Positions 40,964-50,026 of a stretch of DNA of 64,000 nucleotides are shown in pieces; the stretch's first letter is position 1; each line of letters starts with the position of its first letter. Under the pieces are notes generated by a model, which saw only the letters and a program-made list of their open reading frames with translations, did not search any database and had not been told where the DNA came from. Source of the DNA: Thioalkalivibrio sp. ALJ24 (GTDB lineage: Bacteria; Pseudomonadota; Gammaproteobacteria; Ectothiorhodospirales; Ectothiorhodospiraceae); contig NZ_KB898728.1 of NCBI RefSeq assembly GCF_000377785.1, positions 180,473 to 244,472 of the forward strand, given 5' to 3'. The position numbers and the translations under genes were made by a program.

Positions 40964-41014
40964 GCGAACCCGAAACAATCCATGAATTCGGTTCACAAAC
41001 CGTTCCGGGTTCGC
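40964..41014. promoter_or_regulatory. Nested operators before the TetR-RND operon
   Basis: GCGAACCCG (40964-40972) and CGGGTTCGC (41006-41014) form a perfect 9-base dyad with a 33-base spacer. Inside it CGGTT-CACA-AACCG (40989-41002) is a second perfect dyad, close in size to a TetR-family operator. Both lie directly before the tetR start (41029), so autoregulation is likely. Confidence 0.6.
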
Positions 41015-41028
41015 TAGCCTGCAGCGTC

Positions 41029-41751
41029 ATGGGAACCGAAGACCGCAAGCAACGCGAGCGCCAGGCACGCGAACAGCTGTTCATCGACAAGGCCCACGAG
41101 CTGATCCGCACGGACGGCCTGCTGGCACTGCAGATGTCGAAGCTGGCCTCCGCCTGCGAATACGCCACCGGCACGCTGTACCAGCACTTCGCCTCCAAGG
41201 AGGATCTGCTGGCCGCGGTGGCGACGCGCACCACCATCCAGCACGCCGAACGCTTCCGCCGGCTGCCGGAGCTGCCCCTGGGCACGCGCTCGCAGATGCT
41301 GGCGATCGTACTGACGGACCTCGATTTCGCCGCCGCCAACCCGGACCACTACCGCCTGATGCAGTACCTGCTCACCGAGGCGGTCTGGGCGCAGATTTCA
41401 CAGGAACGCCGCGAGGCTCTGCTCACGGCCGCCCAGCCGATCAGCGATGCCGTGAGTGGCGTGGTGGAAAGGGCCCGGGAAAAGGGGGACCTTCCCGTGG
41501 CACGGGAGATCTCCGCCGAAGAGATGGGGCTCGGCCCCTGGGCCCTGAACCAGGGCATGCAGAGCCTTGCCAATGCCCGCGGCCTGCTGGAGGCCTATGA
41601 CATCGGCCAGCCGCTGGATCACCTGCTGCGCCATTTCCACGCACTGATGACCGGCTGGCGCTGGGAGCCGCGCGTGGACCCCGACGAACCCTCGGTGGTG
41701 CGCGCGGAGAGCGAGCGCGTACGCGCCGTGCTGCAGGAGGCCTTCCAGTGA
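41029..41751 (+). CDS. TetR family regulator of the RND pump
   Basis: The 240-residue protein has an N-terminal TetR DNA-binding domain; the helix-turn-helix is MSKLASACEYATGTLYQHFASKEDL, shown here as ACEYATGTLYQHFASKE. A helical ligand-binding domain follows. Its stop overlaps the adaptor GTG start by four bases (GTGA), so regulator and pump form one operon. It should repress its own operon and be released by a pump substrate. Confidence 0.92.
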   Translation: MGTEDRKQRERQAREQLFIDKAHELIRTDGLLALQMSKLASACEYATGTLYQHFASKEDLLAAVATRTTIQHAERFRRLPELPLGTRSQMLAIVLTDLDFAAANPDHYRLMQYLLTEAVWAQISQERREALLTAAQPISDAVSGVVERAREKGDLPVAREISAEEMGLGPWALNQGMQSLANARGLLEAYDIGQPLDHLLRHFHALMTGWRWEPRVDPDEPSVVRAESERVRAVLQEAFQ

Positions 41752-42860
41752 GTCGCCGTTTCTTCTACATGCTGTTCGGCGTGGCCGTGGTGCTGGGCGG
41801 GATCTTCGGATTCAAGGCCTTCATCGACCAGCAGATCGCCGAATATTTCGAGGAGATGCCCGAACCCGAGGCCACCATCAACGCAGCCACCGTCCAGACC
41901 GACGCGTGGACACCCGAGACCCGCGCCATCGGCAGTCTCGAGGCGGTGCGCGGCGCGACCCTGAGCTTCCAGAGCCAGGGCCTGGTGGATCGCATCCTGT
42001 TCTCCAGCGGCACCGAAGTGGTCGAAGGCGAGACCCTGGTGGAGCTGGACACCGCCCTCGACCGCGCCGAGCTGGAGAGCCTGCAGGCCGCGGCCATGCT
42101 GGCCGAAAGCGAGCTGCAGCGCGCCCGCGGGCTGGCCGAGCGCGACAGCATCTCCGACTCCGAACTGCAGCGCCGGCAGACCGAAGCGGAACAGGCCCGC
42201 GCCGCCGTGCGCTCGCAGGAAGAACGCATCCGGCAGAAGCGCCTGCGCGCGCCGTTCGACGGCCAGCTGGGCATCCGCCAGATCGACGAGGGCCAGTTCG
42301 TCGGCCCCGGCGATCCGGTGGTCGAACTGCAGACCCTGGACCCCATCCACCTGGATTTCTCCCTGCCCGAGCGGCGCCTGAGCCAGATCGAGCTGGGCCA
42401 GGAGGTGCGCGTGCGGGTGGATGCGCACGACTCCACCTTCAGCGGCGAGATCACCGCCATCGAACCCCGGGTGCGCGCGGCCTCGCGGATGTTCCAGGTG
42501 CAGGCCACCCTCGATAACGAGGACCACCGCCTGCGCCCGGGACAGTTCGCCCGCGTGACGCTGGAACGCGGCGAGGCCGAGGAAGGACTGGTGGTGCCGC
42601 AGACCGCCATCCGCCACGCCCCGTGGGGCCAGTCGGCGTTCGTGGTGTTCGAGGACGATGACGGGCAGAAGCGGGTGGAACAGCGTCTGGTCGAGACCGG
42701 CGAACGGCGCGGCGACCTGATCCGCATCCGCGACGGGCTGGAGGAAGGCGACACCGTGGCCGCCAGCGGCCTGCTCAAGCTGCAGAACGACACCCCGGTG
42801 AACATCACCGAAGACGCCCAGCCGGATGCCGAGCGCGACCCGCGCCCGGACACTCGCTGA
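41748..42860 (+). CDS. RND periplasmic adaptor (AcrA/MexA-like)
   Basis: The 370-residue protein has an N-terminal anchor (FYMLFGVAVVLGGIFGF), lipoyl halves (LSFQSQGLVDRILFSSGTEV and LRAPFDGQLGIRQIDEGQFV) around a helical hairpin, and a beta-barrel domain. It starts with GTG at 41748 inside the tetR stop. It should link the inner-membrane pump to a TolC-like channel, which is not encoded here. Confidence 0.93.
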   Translation: MSRRFFYMLFGVAVVLGGIFGFKAFIDQQIAEYFEEMPEPEATINAATVQTDAWTPETRAIGSLEAVRGATLSFQSQGLVDRILFSSGTEVVEGETLVELDTALDRAELESLQAAAMLAESELQRARGLAERDSISDSELQRRQTEAEQARAAVRSQEERIRQKRLRAPFDGQLGIRQIDEGQFVGPGDPVVELQTLDPIHLDFSLPERRLSQIELGQEVRVRVDAHDSTFSGEITAIEPRVRAASRMFQVQATLDNEDHRLRPGQFARVTLERGEAEEGLVVPQTAIRHAPWGQSAFVVFEDDDGQKRVEQRLVETGERRGDLIRIRDGLEEGDTVAASGLLKLQNDTPVNITEDAQPDAERDPRPDTR

Positions 42861-42874
42861 CCCGGGCCGCGACC

Positions 42875-45800
42875 ATGCGTTTCACCGACGTCTTCATTCA
42901 GAAACCGGTGCTGGCCACGGTGGTCAGCCTGTTCATCCTGCTGTTCGGCATCCGCGCGGTGGTGGACCTGAACGTCCGCCAGTTCCCCGAGGTGCAGAAC
43001 GCGGTGGTGACCGTCAGCACCTCGTATATCGGCGCGGAAGCCGATCTGGTCGAGGGCTTCATCACCACCCCGATGGAGCGCGAGGTCGCCGAGGCCGAGG
43101 GCATCGACTACATCGTCTCCTCCAGCATGGCGGGCACCAGCACGGTACAGGCCCATCTGGAGCTGGACTACGATCCCAACGAGGCGCTGACCCAGATCTC
43201 CGCGCAGGTCGACAAGATCCGCTCCGAACTCCCGGCCGAGGCCGAGGACCCGGTGGTGGACCTGTCGGTGGGCGACGACGTCGCCGCGATGTACCTGTCG
43301 TTCTATTCCGAACAGCTCGACAACAACCAGATCACCGACTACCTCGTGCGCGAGGTGCAGCCGGAGCTGTCCACCGTCAACGGCGTGCAGCGCGCCGAGA
43401 TCCTCGGCGGCGAGCCCTTTGCCATGCGGGCCTGGCTGGACGCGGACCGCATGGCCTCGTACGGGGTCAGCGGGCGCGACGTGCGCCAGGCGCTGGAGGG
43501 CAACAACGTGCTCTCCGCGGTCGGCCAGACCCGGGGTTCGATGGTCAGCCTCGACCTCACCGCCGACACCGACCTGCAGAGCGTCGAGGAATTCGAGCAG
43601 CTGGTGCTGTTCGAGGCCGATGGCGACCTGGTGCGCCTGGCCGACGTGGCCGAGGTGGAACTGGGCTCGGAGACCTACGACTCCTCGGTGCGCTTCAACG
43701 GTCAGGCGGCCACCTTCATGGGGATCGAGCTGGCGCCGGACGCCAACGCCCTGGACGTGATCGCCGAGGTGCGCGAGGTCTTCGACGAGCGCGTGGAACC
43801 ACGGCTGCCGTCGGGGCTGAACGGCGAGATCGTCTACGACTCCACCGACTACATCGAGAGCGCGATCAACGAGGTGCTGATCACCATCGCCCTCGCGCTG
43901 CTGATCGTGCTGGTGGTGATCTACCTGTTCCTGGGCTCGCTGCGCAGCGTGATCATCCCCGCGGTGGCGGTGCCGCTGTCGCTGGTCGGCACCTTCATGC
44001 TGATGCTGCTGATGGGCTTCTCGCTCAACCTCCTGACCCTGCTCGCGATGGTCCTGGCGATCGGCATCGTGGTGGACGACGCGATCATCATGCTGGAGAA
44101 CATCTCGCGGCATATCGAGGAGGGGATGTCGCGCATGGAGGCCGCGCTGCAGGGGGCGCGCGAGCTGGCCTGGCCGATCGTGGCGATGTCCACCACGCTG
44201 GTCGCGGTGTTCCTGCCGCTGGGCTTCATCGGCGGGCTGACCGGCACGCTGTTCATCGAGTTCGCCTTCACCCTGGCGGCCACCGTGGTGATCTCGGGGA
44301 TCGTCGCCATCACCCTGTCGCCGATGATGTGCTCGAAGATCCTGCGCCACGGCGACGGCCAGAAGCGCGGGCGCATCGAGACCTGGCTGGACGACCGCTT
44401 CGACGGTCTGCGCCGGCGCTACCGGCGGCGCCTGCACGGGGCCCTCAACGACCGCTTCACCATTGCAGTGTTCGGCGCGATCGTGCTGGTCTCGTGCTAT
44501 TTCCTGTTCGTTACCTCGCAGTCGGAACTGGAGCCGCCCGAGGACCAGGGCTTCGCCTTCTCCATCATGGAGGGCGACCCGCACATGGGCATCGACCACC
44601 TCGAACGCAACACGGCCCTGACCGACCGCCTGTTCGACGAGATCCCGGAGATGGACAACATCTTCATCGTCAACGGCTTCGGTGGCGGCCCGGGCATGGC
44701 CGGCGCGACCAACCAGGCGCTGGGCGGCTTCGTGCTGAGCCCGTGGGAACAGCGCGAGCGCGATACCGACACGATCCTGGAAGAAGACCTGCAGCCGGCA
44801 CTGGACCGCATCCCGGGACTGGAGGTGTTCGCGATCCAGCCGCCGCAGCTGCCGACCCCGGGCGACGGTGCCCCGGTCAGCGTGGTGTTCAACTCCACGG
44901 CCTCGTTCGAGGAGCTGGAGACCTTCACGGACGAGATCACCGAACGCGCGATGGCCACCGGGCGCTTCATCTTCCTGGATACCGATCTCGACTTCGACAA
45001 GCCGCGGGTGGACCTGAAGATCGACCGCGAGCGCGCGGCCCAGCTGGGCATCGACATGACCACGCTGAACGCCGACCTCGCCACGTTCCTCTCCGGGGGC
45101 TACACCGGCCGCTTCGCGATGGAGAACCGCAGCTACCGAGTGATCCCCCAGGTGCAGCGCACCGACCGCCTGACCCCGGAGCAGCTGGAGGAGCTGTTCA
45201 CCCGCACCGCCGACGGCACGCCGGTGCCGCTGTCCAGCATCGTGACCCTGGAGGAAAGCGTCACCCCGCGCGAGCTGAACCGCTTCCAGCAGCTCAACGC
45301 CGTGACCCTGCAGGGCGTGCCGGCCCCGGGCGTGACCCTCGGCGAGGCGCTGGAGCTGATCGACGAGATCGCCGCCGAAATACTGCCGCCGGACGTGAAC
45401 GTGGACTACGCGGGTGAATCCCGCCAGCTGAAGGCCGAGGGCGGCGACCTGGTGGTGACGTTCTTCTTCGCCCTGCTCGTGATCTTCCTGGTGCTGGCCG
45501 CGCAGTTCGAGTCGTTCCGCGACCCGCTGATCATCCTGACCACGGTGCCGATGTCCATCGCCGGCGCGCTGATCTTCATCAGCCTGGGCGTGACCTCGCT
45601 CAACATCTACACCCAGGTGGGCCTGCTGACGCTGATCGGCCTGATCGCCAAGCACGGCATCCTGATCGTGGAGTTCGCCAACCAGCTGCAGCGCCGGGGG
45701 CACCCGCTGCGCGAGGCGATCGAGGAGGCCGCCAGCCTGCGCCTGCGTCCGATCCTGATGACCACCACCGCGACCGTGGTGGCCATGGTGCCGCTGCTGA

Positions 45801-45976
45801 TGTCCACCGGCGCCGGCGCCGGCTCGCGCTTCGCCATGGGCCTGGTGATCGCCGCCGGCATGGCCATCGGCACGCTGTTCACCCTGTTCGTGGTCCCGGC
45901 GATCTACACCTACCTCGCCCGCGACCACTACGCCGACCGCCTCGCCGACGGGGAGACGGACCACTCGGCCGCCTGA
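42875..45976 (+). CDS. RND efflux transporter (HAE1/AcrB-like)
   Basis: The 1033-residue pump subunit has the standard twelve-helix layout and an intact TM4 proton-relay pair in IGIVVDDAIIMLEN, unlike the pump at 14517. The opening FTDVFIQKPVLATVVSLFILL is typical of HAE1 pumps. Gene order tetR-adaptor-pump points to multidrug or solvent efflux; substrate unknown. Confidence 0.94.
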   Translation: MRFTDVFIQKPVLATVVSLFILLFGIRAVVDLNVRQFPEVQNAVVTVSTSYIGAEADLVEGFITTPMEREVAEAEGIDYIVSSSMAGTSTVQAHLELDYDPNEALTQISAQVDKIRSELPAEAEDPVVDLSVGDDVAAMYLSFYSEQLDNNQITDYLVREVQPELSTVNGVQRAEILGGEPFAMRAWLDADRMASYGVSGRDVRQALEGNNVLSAVGQTRGSMVSLDLTADTDLQSVEEFEQLVLFEADGDLVRLADVAEVELGSETYDSSVRFNGQAATFMGIELAPDANALDVIAEVREVFDERVEPRLPSGLNGEIVYDSTDYIESAINEVLITIALALLIVLVVIYLFLGSLRSVIIPAVAVPLSLVGTFMLMLLMGFSLNLLTLLAMVLAIGIVVDDAIIMLENISRHIEEGMSRMEAALQGARELAWPIVAMSTTLVAVFLPLGFIGGLTGTLFIEFAFTLAATVVISGIVAITLSPMMCSKILRHGDGQKRGRIETWLDDRFDGLRRRYRRRLHGALNDRFTIAVFGAIVLVSCYFLFVTSQSELEPPEDQGFAFSIMEGDPHMGIDHLERNTALTDRLFDEIPEMDNIFIVNGFGGGPGMAGATNQALGGFVLSPWEQRERDTDTILEEDLQPALDRIPGLEVFAIQPPQLPTPGDGAPVSVVFNSTASFEELETFTDEITERAMATGRFIFLDTDLDFDKPRVDLKIDRERAAQLGIDMTTLNADLATFLSGGYTGRFAMENRSYRVIPQVQRTDRLTPEQLEELFTRTADGTPVPLSSIVTLEESVTPRELNRFQQLNAVTLQGVPAPGVTLGEALELIDEIAAEILPPDVNVDYAGESRQLKAEGGDLVVTFFFALLVIFLVLAAQFESFRDPLIILTTVPMSIAGALIFISLGVTSLNIYTQVGLLTLIGLIAKHGILIVEFANQLQRRGHPLREAIEEAASLRLRPILMTTTATVVAMVPLLMSTGAGAGSRFAMGLVIAAGMAIGTLFTLFVVPAIYTYLARDHYADRLADGETDHSAA

Positions 45977-45999
45977 CTGAACGTGCCTGACCTGGCATG

Positions 46000-46027
46000 G
46001 CATGGCGGCAACCATTTGCCGCCATGC
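46000..46027. repeat. Perfect 12-base hairpin before the sigma-28 promoter
   Basis: GCATGGCGGCAA and TTGCCGCCATGC are fully complementary with a 4-base loop (CCAT). It lies 24 bases after the RND stop and could be a terminator without T-tract or an operator. The 9-mer TTTGCCGCC of its right half recurs at 46036-46044. Confidence 0.7.
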
Positions 46028-46030
46028 GGC

Positions 46031-46057
46031 TAAAGTTTGCCGCCCGCCAGCCGTTAC
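46031..46057 (+). promoter_or_regulatory. Sigma-28 (FliA) promoter
   Basis: TAAAGTTT-N11-GCCGTTAC matches the flagellar sigma-28 consensus TAAAGTTT-N11-GCCGATAA at 8 of 8 and 6 of 8 bases with exact spacing. The downstream ATG is at 46092. Confidence 0.72.
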
Positions 46058-46091
46058 CTCCGGGAAGCTGTGTACCCGGAGGGCCGCCCCC

Positions 46092-47183
46092 ATGCGCATC
46101 GCAGAACACTCCCTGGAACTTTCGAGCCAGCGCGTCGCCTTCGAGGCCACGCACCGCTCGGCACGCCTCACTGCCACCCGCGCCGACGCGACGAACCTGC
46201 CAGCACCACCGGCAGCCCCGACGGCAGTCACGGCAACCGGCGAATCCCCCCGGGCCCTGCCATCCTTGTCAGCCCCGGCCGCCACCCCGCACACCGAAGC
46301 CCGCTCCACGGTCGGCGCCGCACCCGCGGATGCCGAACTCACCCCGCTGGACAACATGCGCATGGAGTTGCTGCGCCTGATCGTGGAACGCCTGACCGGG
46401 CGGGAGATCGAGGTCCTGGATCCGTCCGAGCTGCGCCCGGACCCGGACGAGAATGCCGAGACGGTCGAATTCTCGCCGCCCCCGGCTCACGCACGGGGGC
46501 CGGGCTCGGTGGCCCGTGCCGGCATCGCCTGGTCGGTGGAGGAAACCCGGATCGAGGTCGAGCACACGTCCTTCGAGGCCCGGGGCATGGTGCGCACAGC
46601 CGACGGCCAGGCGATCGACATCGACCTCTCCGTCAGCATGAGCCGCGAGTTCATGCAGCACACCCGCGTCAGCGCCGGCATGGACGCCGAGCTGCACGAT
46701 CCGCTGGTCATCAACTTCCATGCACCGGCGGCCGCCCTCACCGACACCCGTTTCGAGTTCGACCTGGATGCCGACGGCCACGAACAGCAGGTGGCCTTTC
46801 TCCAGTCCGGCAGCGGGTTCCTGGCCATCGACCGCTCCGGCAGCGGCAAGGTGGACGACGGCTCGGAGCTGTTCGGCCCGCTCACCGGCGACGGCTTTGC
46901 CGAGCTGCGCCGCCACGACCACGACGGCAATGGCTGGATCGACGCGGACGATCCGATCTACGACCGCCTGCGCGTGTGGACGCGCGACGAAAAGGGTCGC
47001 GACCAGCTACTGGCCCTGGGGGAGGTCGGGGTCGGCGCCATCTACCTGGGCCACGTCAGCACCCCGTTCGACCTGCGGCACAGCGCAGACAACAGCCTGC
47101 TCGGCCAGGTCGAGTCCACCGGGCTGTGGATCAACGAAGACGGGGAGACCGGCAGCGTCCAGCAGATCGACCTGACCGCCTGA
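46092..47183 (+). CDS. Protein with calcium-binding-type DxDxDG loops, likely flagellar regulon
   Basis: The 363-residue protein has a disordered Ala/Pro/Thr-rich N-terminal region, a middle beta part, and a C-terminal region with loops of EF-hand or VCBS type: FDLDADGHEQ, IDRSGSGKVDDGSELFG and DHDGNGWIDADDP. No signal peptide is visible. The sigma-28 promoter in front suggests expression with late flagellar genes. Such proteins are common in motile gammaproteobacteria and lack a known role. Confidence 0.82.
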   Translation: MRIAEHSLELSSQRVAFEATHRSARLTATRADATNLPAPPAAPTAVTATGESPRALPSLSAPAATPHTEARSTVGAAPADAELTPLDNMRMELLRLIVERLTGREIEVLDPSELRPDPDENAETVEFSPPPAHARGPGSVARAGIAWSVEETRIEVEHTSFEARGMVRTADGQAIDIDLSVSMSREFMQHTRVSAGMDAELHDPLVINFHAPAAALTDTRFEFDLDADGHEQQVAFLQSGSGFLAIDRSGSGKVDDGSELFGPLTGDGFAELRRHDHDGNGWIDADDPIYDRLRVWTRDEKGRDQLLALGEVGVGAIYLGHVSTPFDLRHSADNSLLGQVESTGLWINEDGETGSVQQIDLTA

Positions 47184-47205
47184 TCGGGGAACCGCGGAGT
47201 CCGTA

Positions 47206-47739
47206 TTACTCGGTCAGTTCCTTGAGGATGCGCGCATGGATGTCGCGGTCCTCGTCCTTGCTCAGCACGAAGCGGATGTAGCGCACCGACTCCAGATGCG
47301 GGGTCCGGTGCACAACTGTCTCCAGGGCCACCCGCGCCGCATCCTCGATGGGGTAGCCGAACGCCCCGGTGGACAGTGCCGGGAACGCGATGCTGAAGAC
47401 CCCCGCCTCCTCGGCGCGCGCCAGGGCCTCGCGATAGCACGAAGCCAGCAGGCGACTGGCCGGCTCGTCACGCCCGTACACCGGCCCGAGGCAATGAATC
47501 ACGTAACGGTTCGGCAGCCGATGCCCGTCCGTCAGCACCGCCTGCCCCGGCTCGATGGGAGCCAGCGCCTGGCATTCACGCTCCAGCTCCGGCCCCGCCG
47601 CATGGTGGATGGCCCCGGCCACGCCCCCGCCCGGGCGCAACCAGGCATTGGCCGCGTTCACGATGGCGTCCATGTCGTGCTGCTCGACGATGTTGCCGGT
47701 GACGCACTCGATCTTCACTCCCCGGACCACGACCTGCAT
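47206..47739 (-). CDS. Macro domain protein (ADP-ribose binding/hydrolysing)
   Basis: The 177-residue protein is one macro domain: VTGNIVEQHDMDAIVNAANA, the Gly-rich loop LRPGGGVAGAIHHAAG and the phosphate loop ALSTGAFGYPIEDAA. It resembles YmdB-type deacetylases of O-acetyl-ADP-ribose. It converges with the calcium-loop gene. The 123-base gap on its other side holds nothing clear. Confidence 0.93.
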   Translation of the reverse strand: MQVVVRGVKIECVTGNIVEQHDMDAIVNAANAWLRPGGGVAGAIHHAAGPELERECQALAPIEPGQAVLTDGHRLPNRYVIHCLGPVYGRDEPASRLLASCYREALARAEEAGVFSIAFPALSTGAFGYPIEDAARVALETVVHRTPHLESVRYIRFVLSKDEDRDIHARILKELTE

Positions 47740-47862
47740 GGTGGTTCCCCCGTCTTTCCCTGATGTTTTCCACCCGAATCATAGGCCAGCCAGCCGGCCC
47801 CGTACACGTCACCCTCCCCGACCTCGCCCCCGAGGGAGGCCAGACCTCTGGCCGATCCGGCG

Positions 47863-48810
47863 TCAAATCCGGAGCAGCGATTCCACAGGCCGGCGGGGCG
47901 TCGCCCGCGGCGTCCCGTCCGGGCGCCCCAGTGCGAACAGCAGCTGCGGATGCCCGCCACCCAGCGGCTCCGCCAGCTCCGCGCGTCGCTCCGGCAGCTG
48001 CAGCGGCTGATTCAGATAACGCGCGCAGAACCCGTGGCGCGTGGCCTCCAGCAGCACCCGCTGCAGGCCCTGCCCGGCCGCCAGCGACTGCATCGGACCG
48101 TCGATCCCCGTCCCCAGCGCCAGCAGGACCGGGGCCCCGCTCGCCACCCGAGCCTCGGCACGACCCATCCCCCGCGGCGACACCAGCCGGCGCACCGCCC
48201 AGCGGGTCAGACCGCCGGTGAAGCGGCCAACCGGCAGCCCGTCACCCGCGGCCGCCGGGCGCATCCAGTGCGCCAGCTCGGCACGCCAGGCCGGGTTGCG
48301 CCACTGCTCGCGCGTCGCTTCCCGCACCAGCCGCACGATCTCGCGGCGCGGTTCCGCCTCCGTCACCGGCCGCAGCCAGACGCCCTCCTGGCGCGCGGCG
48401 GCGACCAGCGCATCCACCACCTCCGGCGGCACCGGGTCCGGACGGAAGCGTCCGCGCCACGAACGCCGTTGCGGGATCCACTCCTTCAGCGGCGGCAGCG
48501 TCTGCAGATCGGCACCTGCATGCGAGGTATTCAGCAGGCGCACGTACGGTCCGGTACCGGCCTGTTCCGGACGCACGTTCAGCCCCTGGCCGTCGGCCGC
48601 CGCAGCCACCCGCAGATTCATCACCGCGCAGCCCACGCTGATCACCCGCTCGCGGCCGCCGGGGTCGGAGACCGGCAGGGACCGCTCCGGGTCAATCCAG
48701 ACCTCGATCCCGTCGCGCGCCACGCGGAACCGCCACGGCTGGCTGTTGTGCGACGACGGGGCCTGCGCGGCAAGCTCCAGCCAGTTCCGGATGACGGGGT
48801 CGAGATCCAT
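47863..48810 (-). CDS. Acg-type nitroreductase-family flavoprotein
   Basis: The 315-residue protein has the FMN-binding start APSSHNSQPWRFRV of the nitroreductase/Acg family and later RRSWRGRF and RYLNQPLQLPE. Acg-like proteins are double-length nitroreductase folds with uncertain, possibly FMN-storing, roles. It begins 4 bases after the glycerate kinase stop, so the two are co-transcribed. Confidence 0.83.
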   Translation of the reverse strand: MDLDPVIRNWLELAAQAPSSHNSQPWRFRVARDGIEVWIDPERSLPVSDPGGRERVISVGCAVMNLRVAAAADGQGLNVRPEQAGTGPYVRLLNTSHAGADLQTLPPLKEWIPQRRSWRGRFRPDPVPPEVVDALVAAARQEGVWLRPVTEAEPRREIVRLVREATREQWRNPAWRAELAHWMRPAAAGDGLPVGRFTGGLTRWAVRRLVSPRGMGRAEARVASGAPVLLALGTGIDGPMQSLAAGQGLQRVLLEATRHGFCARYLNQPLQLPERRAELAEPLGGGHPQLLFALGRPDGTPRATPRRPVESLLRI

Positions 48811-48814
48811 GAAG

Positions 48815-49969
48815 TCATGCCTCTTCGATCAGGGAACGGGTGCGCGCCGCGATGGCCTCGGCCGGGCGCGCCATGGCCTCCTCCGGGGTCAGGCTCCCGT
48901 CACACAGGGCGCGCACGTCGGCCAGGCCCAGCGCGGCCAGTTCGTCCGCATCGGCGTCCACGGAACCGGCCACCGCCGCTACCGGCACGCCCGGCCCCCC
49001 GGCGCGCCGCAGGACCTCGGCCACCACCTTGCCATGCGCGGTCTGGCCATCCAGCCGGCCCTCGCCGGTGATCACCCGGTCCGCCTCGCGCATCGCCGCA
49101 TCCAGACCGATCAGGTCGGCCACGTACGCCGCCCCCATGCGCGCCGTCCCGCCCAGCACGCAGCCCAGCGCGAAGCCCAGTCCGCCGGCGGCCCCGGCGC
49201 CCGGGGCATCCGCCGGCCGCCGCAGCCACCCGGCGGCTTCGATGGCCCCCGCCAGGCGCTGCAGGCAGGCATCCATCGCCGCGACGTCGTCCACCGCCAG
49301 GCCCTTCTGCGGCCCGAACACCGCCGCCGCCCCCTGCGGACCGGTCAGCGGGTTGTCCACGTCGCTCAAAAGCGTGATCTCGACTTCGCCCAGGCGCGGA
49401 TCCAGCTCCGCGAAATCGGCCTGCGCGACGCTGCCCAGTTCCGCCGGGCGTGATACCAGCTCCCGCCCCTCCGCATCCCGGAACCGCACGCCCAGGGCTG
49501 CCAGCAGGCCCGCGCCCCCGTCCACCGTGCCACTGCCGCCCAGGCCCACCAGCAGATGCCGTGCCCCCGCATCCAGCGCCGCGCGCATCAGTTCACCCAC
49601 GCCCCGGGTATCCAGCCGCCAGGGATCGCGCCGACCCGCGGAGATCCGGTCCAGACCGCAGGCCGAGGCGACGTCCAGCACGGCCCGACGACCCTGCGGG
49701 TCCAGTCCCCAGCCGGCCTGCAGCGCCGTTCCGTCGGGGCCGGTGACCCGCGCCTGGCGCCATTCCCAGCCCGCCGCCCGGCTTATCCGCCATGCGGTGC
49801 CCTCGCCGCCATCGGCCATCGGCAGCGCTTGCACCCGGGCATCCGGCCGCGCCGCAAGAACGCCGCGCACCATCGCCGCGGCGACCTCCTCGGCCGCCAG
49901 GCTGCCCTTGAAGCTGTCCGGGCACACTACCACCCGCAGCGGCTCAGTCGGCATCACCACGGGCCCCAT
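48815..49969 (-). CDS. Glycerate kinase (GlxK/GarK family)
   Basis: The 384-residue protein has the GckA/GlxK motifs: VVCPDSFKGSLAA, MADGGEGT, LLVGLGGSGTVDGGAGLLAALG and ITGEGRLDGQTAHGK. It phosphorylates D-glycerate using ATP, usually giving 2-phosphoglycerate in this family. ATG 49969 (GGAAGG upstream) and ATG 49954 are both possible; a GTG at 50008 is less likely. First gene of a pair with the Acg-like flavoprotein. Confidence 0.92.
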   Translation of the reverse strand: MGPVVMPTEPLRVVVCPDSFKGSLAAEEVAAAMVRGVLAARPDARVQALPMADGGEGTAWRISRAAGWEWRQARVTGPDGTALQAGWGLDPQGRRAVLDVASACGLDRISAGRRDPWRLDTRGVGELMRAALDAGARHLLVGLGGSGTVDGGAGLLAALGVRFRDAEGRELVSRPAELGSVAQADFAELDPRLGEVEITLLSDVDNPLTGPQGAAAVFGPQKGLAVDDVAAMDACLQRLAGAIEAAGWLRRPADAPGAGAAGGLGFALGCVLGGTARMGAAYVADLIGLDAAMREADRVITGEGRLDGQTAHGKVVAEVLRRAGGPGVPVAAVAGSVDADADELAALGLADVRALCDGSLTPEEAMARPAEAIAARTRSLIEEA

Positions 49970-50026
49970 CAACCTTCCACATAACGCTCGTTCCGTCCCG
50001 GTCTGCACGGGCGCGCAGCCACTCGA

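Noticed and set aside
40799-41017. Small plus-strand frame across the tetR promoter
   Set aside because: It spans the nested operators and antisense gene sequence, with no family resemblance.
46000-46027. Intrinsic terminator for the RND operon
   Set aside because: The 12-base stem is perfect but no T-tract follows; it is kept as a repeat rather than called a terminator.
41765-46363. A 1532-codon open frame on the minus strand
   Set aside because: It lies antisense to the tetR-operon adaptor and RND pump; its translation is His/Gln/Arg-rich low-complexity, typical of the opposite strand of GC-rich genes.
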